17,928 nt of DNA from an uncultured Clostridia bacterium (GCA_944393295.1 CALXZR010000090.1:1-17928); one strand, 5' to 3'; shown: positions 7,976 to 15,968, counted from the first letter of the stretch. The notes: generated by a model not told the origin, from the letters alone. Program-made: numbers and translations.

Positions 7976-10753
7976 ATGAACGAAAGAATAGAAGAGATTG
8001 ATAGTTTAGAAACATCAGGAATTCTTGAGTCTCGTCAACATGAGAATAATGAAAACGAAGAAAATTCTCATCGTACACTAGACGAATTAAGAACTATAGA
8101 AGAATTAAAAAGGGATAAAATTATGGAAGCTGTACAAACAAGTACGGTTTATAAAAATTTGTCTGAAATACCTGGAATTAATATGAAAGAGATATTAGAG
8201 TCTATAGTTGAAATGTATATGAATTTAGATGCTATAACTCCAGGAAATCCAGAATATATAGACTTGCAATCTTTAAATTTAATAATCAACTCTGTTAAAG
8301 AATATGAGATAGATACTGTACAAAACGGAATTGTAACTAATGATGATGGAACAATAGATAGAATTTCTTCAGCAGAACAACTAAGAGATATGAGTGGAAT
8401 ACCAGTATCTGAAATTTTAGCTCAAAATAAAGGTGAAGCTACATTAGATATTTCTAATGTAAGAAAAGATATGGGTGCAGAGCAGAAGATGTTTGATTTG
8501 ATTCTAGGTTCTTGTGATGGAGATGAACAAAAAGCTAATGAGGTATATAAAGGATATGAAAGACATGAAGCTGCTGCAAAAAAATTTATGGAAAAATATA
8601 AAGATATTGAAAAACAACAAGAAGAAAAACAGGAAAATCCAGAAGGTCAGGAAAAAAAATCCCATATAAGATATAAAGTAAAACGTATGGAAATTAAAGG
8701 TGCTAAATTTAATCAAAATAAAGATATTATGACTCATAAATTTAATACAATGGACACTTTAGAAGAAGCTGAATTTATACATTTAGGATATGAGTATAAT
8801 ATTTTTGATAAAAATATTAGTGAAGAAGACAAACTTTCTTTTATTAAAGAAATAGAGCAACTAAGAGAGCAAAATCCTAATAATAGGTTTATAGAAAAGA
8901 TATTAGATAAAGATAAAAATATAAGCTTTGAAAGAGCGGTTTTATTTGCAAAGAAATTTGAAAGAAACTATAATAATAATAAAAATAAAAACGACCTTCA
9001 ATACTATTTGGGTGATGTAGATGAAAACGATTCTTTAGAATTACGTAAAATGGATAGATTTAAAAAACGTGAATTTTTAACAGATATCTATATAGCAGCT
9101 ATGAGTGGCGATAAAGAAAGAATGGCTTTAGCTACAGAATTGTTGTTAAAAACAAAATCAAATGGTGTAAACGTATTTTCTGAAAATTTAGGAACTGTTA
9201 CAAAAGATATGGCATTGAATATCATAAATGCAGAATATGGAACAAAATTTGATCACGATAGTACTTGGTTGAAAGATATTATTGAAACTAGAAAGTTAAA
9301 TTCTATAACAGCAGACAAAAAGATAGATAATGTAAAATATGCTATAATGAATTCAGATGGAATAGAAAGACCAGTAGAAAGCCAAAAAATATTATCAAAA
9401 GAAAAAGACAAAGTAAAAATTTTAAAAGATCAAATTAGAGAACTTGGGATGGGAAGCTATGTGCGTGAAAAAGATGAAGCTATATCACAAGTATTAAATA
9501 AATTAGAAATAAATGGTATAGACTGTGCAAATGCTTTAACAGTTAAATTATTATATATTAAATTAAGCGAAAGAGATTATGCTTTAGTAAATGGAAGAAT
9601 GCCACAAAATAAGGAAGAAAGAATAGAAGCATATAAAGATGTATCAGCACATACTAATTCAAAAGCAGTATATATATTTATGAAAAACAACCCAGCAATT
9701 TTTGGAGATTTTATTAGCGAAATTCAGCAAATGGACGTTAGTAAAGTAGAAGAAATGTTAAGTCAGAATAGGCTTAAATCAGTGAAGGGAAATATATCTG
9801 TAGATAGATTAATGCGTGAAGTTGATTATGCAGGTCTAAAAGGCGCAGAAAAAGATTTAGAAACTTCACAATTAATGGTTGAATTAAAAGCAAAAATAGA
9901 TAACTTAAAAAAGGATGAAAAATTATCTAATAAAAGAAAAATATCTCCACAAGATAAAGCAGAAGCAAAAGAAAGATTTGAAGAGAATAAAGTAGAAGTA
10001 AAAGAATTACTTGCAAAATTACCTATAGGATATAGAAGTTCTGCTTTATGTATGAGAATTTTAACTACAGATTTAAATAAACGTACTCAACAAGAATTAT
10101 TAGAAGGTATAAAAACTTCTATTGAAAAAGATAAAGAAAAACCACTAGAAGAGGGAAAAGAAACAGCAATAGATAAATTTAAGAAATGGAGAGAAGTCAG
10201 AAAAGCATCTAGAGATACTGAGAAAATACTAAAAGATATATTAAATGGAAATAGAGAAGTAATAGCAACAAAAGATATTGCTAATTTAGGTTTAGAAGAT
10301 AAAGTAAAAATGTATCGAGAAAGAACAGAAAGAATTCGAAATGGCTTACCAGAAGTAGAACCAATGTTAGAGCCAGTTAAACAAGATATAACAGAACCTA
10401 AAGAAAATAAATTTTTAAAATTTTTACAAAATACTTTTGATATGGCAGGAAAAGCTGGAGAAACTATAGTAAATAGTTCTCAAAGAGCGGCAGAAGGTAT
10501 AGGAAAGTTTGTAAACAATTTAGGAAAGACGCCTAAAGATAAAGCTGTTAAAACAGCAGAAGAAAAATTACCAAAAGATGAAGCTTCTAAAGTAGAAAAA
10601 ACTTATAGAGAGATAGAAAATAGATCAGATGAATGGAAAGTATCACAAGAACAATTAAAGGCTAATAATGCAAGAGCTCAAAAAGAAGAAACAGTTAAAG
10701 TAGAACAAAAATTAGAAGCACATACAGGACCAGAAGATACAGGAGGAAGATAA
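7976..10753 (+). CDS. Unrecognised 925-residue soluble helical protein
   Basis: I do not recognise a family. The protein is long, highly charged and apparently helical, with no signal peptide or membrane span, so it is probably cytoplasmic. Visible parts are an acidic, Asn/Glu-rich N-terminus (1-50), a Gln/Glu/Lys-rich linker (209-230), a long globular-looking helical middle (250-700), a Pro/Glu-rich hinge (791-809), an amphipathic stretch (about 812-850) and a charged coiled-coil-like tail (855-915). No nucleotide-binding loop, zinc cluster or catalytic signature stands out. Base and codon use match the neighbours, so recent transfer is not indicated. The stop TAA abuts the trmFO ATG, and the last codons contain the trmFO SD. 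It interrupts the usual topA-trmFO adjacency. Function unknown; that it is a real gene is near certain from length, promoter and SD. Confidence 0.9.
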   Translation: MNERIEEIDSLETSGILESRQHENNENEENSHRTLDELRTIEELKRDKIMEAVQTSTVYKNLSEIPGINMKEILESIVEMYMNLDAITPGNPEYIDLQSLNLIINSVKEYEIDTVQNGIVTNDDGTIDRISSAEQLRDMSGIPVSEILAQNKGEATLDISNVRKDMGAEQKMFDLILGSCDGDEQKANEVYKGYERHEAAAKKFMEKYKDIEKQQEEKQENPEGQEKKSHIRYKVKRMEIKGAKFNQNKDIMTHKFNTMDTLEEAEFIHLGYEYNIFDKNISEEDKLSFIKEIEQLREQNPNNRFIEKILDKDKNISFERAVLFAKKFERNYNNNKNKNDLQYYLGDVDENDSLELRKMDRFKKREFLTDIYIAAMSGDKERMALATELLLKTKSNGVNVFSENLGTVTKDMALNIINAEYGTKFDHDSTWLKDIIETRKLNSITADKKIDNVKYAIMNSDGIERPVESQKILSKEKDKVKILKDQIRELGMGSYVREKDEAISQVLNKLEINGIDCANALTVKLLYIKLSERDYALVNGRMPQNKEERIEAYKDVSAHTNSKAVYIFMKNNPAIFGDFISEIQQMDVSKVEEMLSQNRLKSVKGNISVDRLMREVDYAGLKGAEKDLETSQLMVELKAKIDNLKKDEKLSNKRKISPQDKAEAKERFEENKVEVKELLAKLPIGYRSSALCMRILTTDLNKRTQQELLEGIKTSIEKDKEKPLEEGKETAIDKFKKWREVRKASRDTEKILKDILNGNREVIATKDIANLGLEDKVKMYRERTERIRNGLPEVEPMLEPVKQDITEPKENKFLKFLQNTFDMAGKAGETIVNSSQRAAEGIGKFVNNLGKTPKDKAVKTAEEKLPKDEASKVEKTYREIENRSDEWKVSQEQLKANNARAQKEETVKVEQKLEAHTGPEDTGGR

Positions 10754-12103
10754 ATGAATAAAGAAGCTATTGTAATTGGAGGAGGACTTGCCGGTACAGA
10801 AGCAGCTTTGCAATTGGCAAAAAGAGGAATTCATGTAAAACTATATGAAATGAAACCTAAAAAGTTTTCTGAGGCACATACAAACGAAAACTTAGCAGAA
10901 ATTGTTTGTAGTAATTCCTTTAAATCAAATCTTCTAACAAATGCTTGTGGTTTATTAAAAGAAGAAATGAGAAGACTGGGCTCATATTTAATTCCTATAG
11001 CAGATAATACAAGTGTTCCGGCAGGACAAGCTTTAGCTGTTGATAGAGATGAATTTTCTAGAAGAGTAACAAAAATTGTTAATAACAATGAAAATATAGA
11101 GATAATTAGAGAAGAAATAAAAGAATTGCCAAAAGACTCATACATAATTATTGCAACAGGACCACTTACATCTACTAAATTAGCTGAAAATATAAAAAAA
11201 TTATTAGGAGAAGAACAATTATATTTCTATGATGCTGCAGCACCAATAATAGAAAAAGATTCAATAGATTTTAATGTAGCTTTTTTTGGAAATAGATATG
11301 AACAAGAAAGAAAAAAAGACGAAGCTATTGATATTTGGCTAGAAAGAATAGAAAATCAGGAGAAAAGCTATATAAATCTTCCCATGAATAAAGAAGAATA
11401 TGAAAAATTTTATAATGAACTAATAAATGCAGAAATTGCTAATCTGCATGATTTTGAAAAAAAAGAAATTTTTGAAGGCTGTATGCCAATAGAAGTAATG
11501 GCAAAAAGAGGAATAGAGACTTTAAGATATGGACCACTAAAACCTGTGGGATTTACAGATAAAAGAACAGGATATAGACCATATGCAATTGTTCAATTAA
11601 GGCAAGATAATAAAGAAGCTACTTTATATAATATAGTAGGTTTTCAAACAAATTTAAAATATCCAGAACAAAAAAGAGTATTTAGAATGATACCTGGATT
11701 AGAAAAAGCTAATTTTATGAAATATGGTGTAATGCATAGAAATACTTATATACAATCTACAAAAGTATTAAACAGTAAATATCAATTAAAAGAAAACAAT
11801 AATATTTATTTTGCTGGACAAATAACAGGAGTAGAGGGATATGTAGAGTCAATTTCTTCTGGTTTAGTAGCAGGAATAAATTTAGCAAATCAAATATTAG
11901 GAAAAGAAGAACTTATATTACCTAAAGAAACAGTAATTGGAGCTTTAGCAGGATATATATCTACTGAAAGAGAAAATTTTCAGCCTATGAATGCAAATTT
12001 TGGAATATTGCCACAACTTCCAGAAAAAATTAAAGATAAAAAACAAAAATATTCTAAATTGGCAGAAATAAGTCTTCAAAAAATAGCAATTTTAAAAGTT
12101 TAA
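10754..12103 (+). CDS. trmFO: Folate-dependent tRNA m5U54 methyltransferase
   Basis: TrmFO makes ribothymidine at position 54 of tRNA using methylene-tetrahydrofolate and FAD. The 449 residues open with the FAD-binding IGGGLAGTEAA (8-18). They contain AEIVCSNSFKS with Cys52 and FEGCMPIEVMA with Cys243, the counterpart of the catalytic Cys of the B. subtilis enzyme. The C-terminal part has GVEGYVES and FQPMNANFGILP. The protein is slightly longer than the usual 435 or so. The extra residues appear to lie at about 182-203, a charged segment between GNRYE and the SYINLPMNKEEYE motif. Its SD AGGAGG (10741-10746) is inside the end of the upstream gene, and stop and start touch (TAAATG), so translation is coupled. 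No clear terminator follows the gene. Confidence 0.96.
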   Translation: MNKEAIVIGGGLAGTEAALQLAKRGIHVKLYEMKPKKFSEAHTNENLAEIVCSNSFKSNLLTNACGLLKEEMRRLGSYLIPIADNTSVPAGQALAVDRDEFSRRVTKIVNNNENIEIIREEIKELPKDSYIIIATGPLTSTKLAENIKKLLGEEQLYFYDAAAPIIEKDSIDFNVAFFGNRYEQERKKDEAIDIWLERIENQEKSYINLPMNKEEYEKFYNELINAEIANLHDFEKKEIFEGCMPIEVMAKRGIETLRYGPLKPVGFTDKRTGYRPYAIVQLRQDNKEATLYNIVGFQTNLKYPEQKRVFRMIPGLEKANFMKYGVMHRNTYIQSTKVLNSKYQLKENNNIYFAGQITGVEGYVESISSGLVAGINLANQILGKEELILPKETVIGALAGYISTERENFQPMNANFGILPQLPEKIKDKKQKYSKLAEISLQKIAILKV

Positions 12104-12125
12104 AACCATATAAAATCAACAAATA

Positions 12126-12170
12126 ATTACAATGTAAAAAAATTATGTAAAACTATTGAAACATTGTAAT
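12126..12170. repeat. 10-bp inverted repeat overlapping the small-ORF promoter
   Basis: ATTACAATGT (12126-12135) and its exact complement ACATTGTAAT (12161-12170) are 25 nt apart. The right arm begins on the last base of the -35 element and runs into the spacer, a position suited to repressor binding. No T-run follows, so it is a poor terminator for trmFO. Confidence 0.55.
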
Positions 12171-12184
12171 AAATATGTTATAAT
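12156..12184 (+). promoter_or_regulatory. Strong extended -10 promoter of the coiled-coil operon
   Basis: TTGAAA and a perfect TATAAT are separated by 17 nt, and TGT immediately before TATAAT gives an extended -10. It is one of the two strongest promoter matches in the window. Transcription would start near 12191, leaving about 60 nt of leader before the 35-codon gene. Confidence 0.8.
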
Positions 12185-12250
12185 GTTAACAGTTGTAATT
12201 ATGCGGAAATATAGAAAAATGAATAAATACATAAGAAAGGAGCTTTGAGA

Positions 12251-12358
12251 ATGGATACAAAACTAAACCAAAAAGGAAAAGAGCTAATTGAAGAAATAGC
12301 TGAAACAAGTGCTAAACTAGCAAGAATGGAAGCAGAAATAGAAGCGGAAAAAGAATAA
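12251..12358 (+). CDS. 35-residue helical small protein
   Basis: A 35-codon gene has a good SD, AAAGGAG at 12236-12242, eight nt before its ATG, and a strong promoter just upstream. The product begins MDTKLNQKGKELIEEIAE and ends in a Glu/Ala/Lys run (EAEIEAEKE). It is predicted to be one long charged helix, with hydrophobic residues (Leu12, Ile16, Leu23, Met26, Ile30) spaced roughly as heptads, so it could pair with another coiled coil. It is the first gene of the operon, and the SD for the 833-codon gene begins 14 nt after its stop. I recognise no family. It may be a functional partner of the large coiled-coil protein or mainly a translated leader; the sequence does not decide. Confidence 0.75.
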   Translation: MDTKLNQKGKELIEEIAETSAKLARMEAEIEAEKE

Positions 12359-12374
12359 AAGAAAAAATAAAGAA

Positions 12375-12410
12375 GGAGGTAATTTAAGTAACGAACAAGG
12401 TTACTTAAAT
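12375..12410 (+). promoter_or_regulatory. Ribosome binding site followed by a hairpin within its spacer
   Basis: The only good SD for the next gene, GGAGG at 12375-12379, is 39 nt from the ATG at 12419. A perfect 11-bp stem (12382-12392 with 12400-12410) with loop GAACAAG fills the gap. When folded it leaves about 10 nt between SD and start, near the usual optimum. An in-frame stop at 12410-12412 rules out an upstream start in that frame. Confidence 0.75.
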
Positions 12411-12418
12411 AGAGAAAA

Positions 12419-14920
12419 ATGGCAACTTTACAAGAATTAAATGAAAATTTACAAGAGATAAGAAGAGATTTAGGTTCTTTTGAAGATCAAAAAAGACAAA
12501 TTGTAGAAGAATTTAGAACTGCAAAAGCAAGTGTTAAAGATTTAAACAAAAACATAAGAGAGTATACTACTCAAATTGATGCATTAAATGTAGCTATAAA
12601 TATGCAAACAGATGATGCAATGAAAGCAAACTTAGAAAGCCAAAGAGATGCTTTAAATAAAACTTTACAAGAGGCAACAGCTGAAAGAGATAGATTAATT
12701 GCTTTAGGAGCTTCAAAAAGCGAAGCTGAAGATAACATTAGAACTGCAAATGCGAAGATGCAAAGTATTATAGCAGAATTTGCTAGTGATCCTAGAATTA
12801 ATGCTCATTTACAAGAAGCTATTGAAATTAAATACGATGAAGAAATAGAAGCAAAAAGAAAAGAGAAAAATTCTCAAGAAGAATTGAATAAAAAGTTTTC
12901 TTTAGATTTAAAAAATGATGAAGTTTTTGGTGGATTAGTACAAAAATTAGCAGAAAGCTATAAAGAAGTACTTAAAATTCCAAATATAATATTAGATGAA
13001 GAAACTAAAAAGAAAGCAGCAACTACAAGAGGTACATTCACAAAAAATCTTAACGCTTTAAGAAAAGCTATTTCAGCTAGACCAGAATATGCAAATATAC
13101 ACTTAGCTGAAGAGGATTTTGAAGCAATGATAGCAGGTCCAAATGCAGAAGGTGAATATGAGATACCAACTTTAAAAGAAAATGTTGAAACAATTGATAA
13201 AGCTACAGCTAATTTAGAAGAAAGAAAAGTAAAAATTATTTCAAAGATTAAAGATGCTTTAGTTTCAGAAAGAATAGATGAAAATGAAGTAGCAAGATTA
13301 GATGGAGAAATTGCTAATAAAGATCAAGAAATTAGTGCAGAAACAACAAAAGAACAAGCTGCAGATACAGAAATTGCAAGACTTCAAGGTGAAATTGATG
13401 CATTAAAAAATACATTTACAACAGTTGATGTAACAGCTCAAGAGCAAGCTTTGCAAGATGCAAAAACTAAATTAAGTGAGATAGAAGCAAAAATAAACGA
13501 AAATACAACAAAAACTGCTGGATTAGATACTGAAATTTCTAATTTAGCAACACAAATAGCAGCAATTGGTTTTGATCAAACAAGATTTGACACATTAAAT
13601 CAAGAAGCTGATATTCCAGCTGAATTAACTGACAAAGAAAATACTGCAAAAACAGAATTTGAAGCAGCAAAACAAGCTTTAAAAGCTAAAGGATATATTA
13701 GCGAAGATTTATATCCAGAAATAAGAAATTATACAAGACAAATTAATATATTTAGAAACGCTGATGCAGATGTTAGAAAAGCATTTTTAGAATGTGAAAC
13801 AAATGATTCTCCAGAAAGTAGAGAGGCTTTAAAAAATGCTATGACAGTTTATAAAAGTGCATCAGAAACTTTAACAACATTACCTGGAATGGAAGGACTA
13901 ACAGTAGAAAACTGGCATGATTGGTTAGTAAATGATTTAAGAAAGAAATCAAGAGAAGGAACTTTAGAAGATTATTACTATGATGAAACTGCTGATATGA
14001 GATTAGATGGAGTAAATAACGAATATAAAAGATTATTCAAAAAATCTCATACATTAGATTCTGCTTTCACAGCTTCTAAAGATGAATTAAAGAAAGTAAA
14101 AGATATGCAAGAAGCTTTCTTGAAAGGTGAAAATGTTGAATATGCAAATGTTGAACCTGTTTTAAATTCATATAAAGATTCTATTACAAACTTATTTAAT
14201 GCTTTAAAAGATAAAGGTGCAAAAGGTTTAGCAAAAGTAGAAGATTTATGGGGAAAACTACAAGGAAAACTTGCAAAAATTGGTATATTCCAAAAATTAT
14301 TTGGAAGTAAAGCAAATACTCCTCAAAAAATAGCAGGAACAAAACCAAAAGCTGAAAGAAATGAATTAAATGAATTAGTTTCTAAATTTGAAACTAAAAA
14401 ATCAGCACTAAAAGATGCTGAAAAAGAGATTGAAGATCATGCAAAAACAAAATTAGGTGAACAAAAATATAATGAATTAAAAGATTTAAGAGAAAAAGAA
14501 GCTAAAGCAAAAAGTAAAACTGCAGAAAAAACTGCTAAAGAAGCAGAAAAAGCTAATTTAGGAACAGAATATGCTACTTTAGTTAATGATAAAACAGCAG
14601 CTGAAGCAGAAGTTCAAACAAAACAACAAGAGCTAGCTAATGCTAGAGCTAATGGAACTGCAACTCCAGAACAACAAGCAAAATTAAATCAATTAGAAAC
14701 AGAAAAAACTGCACAAGAAACAGAAAAACAAAATGCTTCACAGGCAAGAGCAGCAGCAGAACAAGAAAAAGCTAGATTAGAACAAGAAAAAGCAAACTTA
14801 CAACCTAGAAGACCAGACCAAGTTGTTAAAAATTCAAGAGAAATAGCACATGGAAAAGGTAAAGAATTAGAAGATGCAACTTTAGATAGCTTTGAGAAAG
14901 CAGTAGATGAAGAAAGATAA
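12419..14920 (+). CDS. Unrecognised 833-residue coiled-coil protein
   Basis: I do not recognise a specific family. The product is a long, Ala/Glu/Lys-rich protein with no signal peptide or membrane span, and looks cytoplasmic. Coiled-coil-like tracts lie at about 1-125, 255-390 and 640-795. Between them are two more globular segments (about 150-250 and 400-590), and an amphipathic Lys-rich stretch (about 590-632) follows the second. The C-terminus (796-833) is charged. SMC-type ATPase motifs are not visible, so resemblance to SMC or myosin-like proteins would come only from heptads. The ATG is forced by an in-frame stop 7 nt upstream, and the SD is separated from it by a hairpin. The gene lies between the 35-codon gene and a terminator-like hairpin. 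Codon use matches the host. A structural or scaffold role is only a guess. Confidence 0.92.
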   Translation: MATLQELNENLQEIRRDLGSFEDQKRQIVEEFRTAKASVKDLNKNIREYTTQIDALNVAINMQTDDAMKANLESQRDALNKTLQEATAERDRLIALGASKSEAEDNIRTANAKMQSIIAEFASDPRINAHLQEAIEIKYDEEIEAKRKEKNSQEELNKKFSLDLKNDEVFGGLVQKLAESYKEVLKIPNIILDEETKKKAATTRGTFTKNLNALRKAISARPEYANIHLAEEDFEAMIAGPNAEGEYEIPTLKENVETIDKATANLEERKVKIISKIKDALVSERIDENEVARLDGEIANKDQEISAETTKEQAADTEIARLQGEIDALKNTFTTVDVTAQEQALQDAKTKLSEIEAKINENTTKTAGLDTEISNLATQIAAIGFDQTRFDTLNQEADIPAELTDKENTAKTEFEAAKQALKAKGYISEDLYPEIRNYTRQINIFRNADADVRKAFLECETNDSPESREALKNAMTVYKSASETLTTLPGMEGLTVENWHDWLVNDLRKKSREGTLEDYYYDETADMRLDGVNNEYKRLFKKSHTLDSAFTASKDELKKVKDMQEAFLKGENVEYANVEPVLNSYKDSITNLFNALKDKGAKGLAKVEDLWGKLQGKLAKIGIFQKLFGSKANTPQKIAGTKPKAERNELNELVSKFETKKSALKDAEKEIEDHAKTKLGEQKYNELKDLREKEAKAKSKTAEKTAKEAEKANLGTEYATLVNDKTAAEAEVQTKQQELANARANGTATPEQQAKLNQLETEKTAQETEKQNASQARAAAEQEKARLEQEKANLQPRRPDQVVKNSREIAHGKGKELEDATLDSFEKAVDEER

Positions 14921-14935
14921 TAATATACATAATCT

Positions 14936-14970
14936 AAAAGGCTATATTTAAGGTATAGCCTTTTAATTTT
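14936..14970 (+). terminator. Intra-operon terminator or attenuator
   Basis: A perfect 11-bp stem (14936-14946 with 14954-14964) with a seven-base loop runs into TTTTAATTTT, 16 nt after the 833-codon gene. The next gene starts only 25 nt after the T-run, with no convincing promoter between. Partial readthrough is likely, lowering expression of the downstream gene. Confidence 0.8.
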
Positions 14971-14994
14971 AATATGAACTAGAGGTAATATATT

Positions 14995-15816
14995 ATGCCA
15001 CAAAGTATAAGTGAAAAGAAAAGAATTTGTTTTCAAGCCTTAGGATTGACAGAAAAAGAAGCAGGAAATATTTTACTAGCAGAGTTAGTAAGACTTGAAA
15101 ATGATGAAAGATTACCAGATATAAAAGGTATTAGTATACAAGTTGCAAATGACGAACAAAGAAGACTATTAGAAACTATATTGCTATTATATAAAGGTGA
15201 AAATAATGGATTTGCTACAGTATTAGATGTTCCACAAAATGTTAAAATAAAAGTAGGAACAAATGAAAATGGACAAGAAAATTCAAATAATATAATAAAT
15301 CTTAATAATTTTGATTATCAAAAGGAAAAAGAAAAATTAGTAAATAGACTTAATTCATCTATACTTGGAAACTTAGATATTAGAGATATATTAGAACAAC
15401 AAGGAACTGAAAATAATACATTAAATAACTCTAAATACGAAAGTGAAATAAAGGAAATTGAGCAGCAAATTAAACATGTTCAGGACAAAATTGTAGGAGA
15501 TCAATTTAGTTTTTTTAGTATGTTTAAGCAAGGCTCAATTGCAAAAGGTCAAATAGAATTAAATCAATTAAAAAAGGATTTAAAAGCTAAGAAAGAAGAA
15601 TATGAATCAGAAACATCTTTTAAGAAATTTTCAGAAAAAAGAAGACTAACAAGAATAAAGACTTTAAGTGAAAAAGGAAAAAAACTTGAAGGAATAAAGT
15701 TTTTATTTACTGGTAAAAAAGAAAGAGTAATTACAAGTAGAGATGAAAAAGGAAGAATAAGAAGAACTTTTGTGGAAACAGATACAGAAGAACCTTTTGT
15801 AGAAGAACAAAAATAA
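14995..15816 (+). CDS. Unrecognised 273-residue charged protein
   Basis: I do not recognise a family. The N-terminal part (1-95) looks like a small mixed alpha/beta domain, including an ILLAELVRLE helix and a short strand-rich stretch near 72-90. A polar Asn-rich linker follows (about 88-106), then charged helices (106-135 and 146-167) and a Lys-rich helical region (185-235). The acidic C-terminus ends EEPFVEEQK. There is no signal peptide or membrane span. The SD is AGAGG at 14981-14985, nine nt before the ATG. It lies between the terminator of the 833-codon gene and a strong terminator of its own, so it is probably the last, weakly expressed gene of that operon. Composition matches the host. 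Function unknown. Confidence 0.85.
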   Translation: MPQSISEKKRICFQALGLTEKEAGNILLAELVRLENDERLPDIKGISIQVANDEQRRLLETILLLYKGENNGFATVLDVPQNVKIKVGTNENGQENSNNIINLNNFDYQKEKEKLVNRLNSSILGNLDIRDILEQQGTENNTLNNSKYESEIKEIEQQIKHVQDKIVGDQFSFFSMFKQGSIAKGQIELNQLKKDLKAKKEEYESETSFKKFSEKRRLTRIKTLSEKGKKLEGIKFLFTGKKERVITSRDEKGRIRRTFVETDTEEPFVEEQK

Positions 15817-15861
15817 AAAAGCTTGAAACGCATATATTTCAAGCTTTTTCTTGATTTTTTT
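15816..15861 (+). terminator. Strong terminator after the 273-codon gene
   Basis: A perfect 13-bp stem (15816-15828 with 15837-15849) has an eight-base loop and a T-rich tail with seven Ts at 15855-15861. It begins inside the stop codon of the preceding gene, and its tail overlaps the -35 element of the next promoter. Confidence 0.9.
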
Positions 15862-15879
15862 GCAAAAATATGCTATAAT
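15851..15879 (+). promoter_or_regulatory. Strong extended -10 promoter of the 78-codon gene
   Basis: TTGATT and a perfect TATAAT are separated by 17 nt, and TGC directly before TATAAT gives an extended -10. The start of transcription is expected near 15886, just before the leader hairpin. The -35 lies within the T-tail of the previous terminator. Confidence 0.8.
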
Positions 15880-15891
15880 TATAATATGAGA

Positions 15892-15952
15892 ACCTGTGTG
15901 TTTTTATTTCGAGACTGTTTTATTCGACTTAAAGACTAAAATAAACACAGGT
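15892..15952 (+). promoter_or_regulatory. Leader hairpin before the 78-codon gene
   Basis: ACCTGTGT (15892-15899) is exactly complementary to ACACAGGT (15945-15952), and after a four-base bulge six more pairs form (15904-15909 with 15939-15944). The hairpin occupies nearly all of the predicted 5' leader and leaves the SD AAAGGAG (15957-15963) single-stranded. Such a structure could protect the 5' end or be a regulatory site; I match it to no known riboswitch. Confidence 0.6.
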
Positions 15953-15968
15953 ACCGAAAGGAGAGCAT

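Noticed and set aside
640..12200. ATTGTAAT or ATTACAAT near several promoters as a shared operator
   Set aside because: The same strings occur inside genes (for example near 4190, 7618 and 10768), so they reflect base composition; only the exact pair at 12126-12170 is kept.
1677..15842. Long minus-strand and overlapping frames inside murE, mraY, murG, topA, the 925-codon gene, trmFO and others
   Set aside because: They are shadows in AT-rich genes, full of Phe, Ile and Leu runs, without SD or family similarity.
15886..15939. 17-codon frame starting at the predicted first nucleotide of the 78-codon gene transcript
   Set aside because: It would be leaderless, has no SD and overlaps the leader hairpin; no regulatory codon run is evident.
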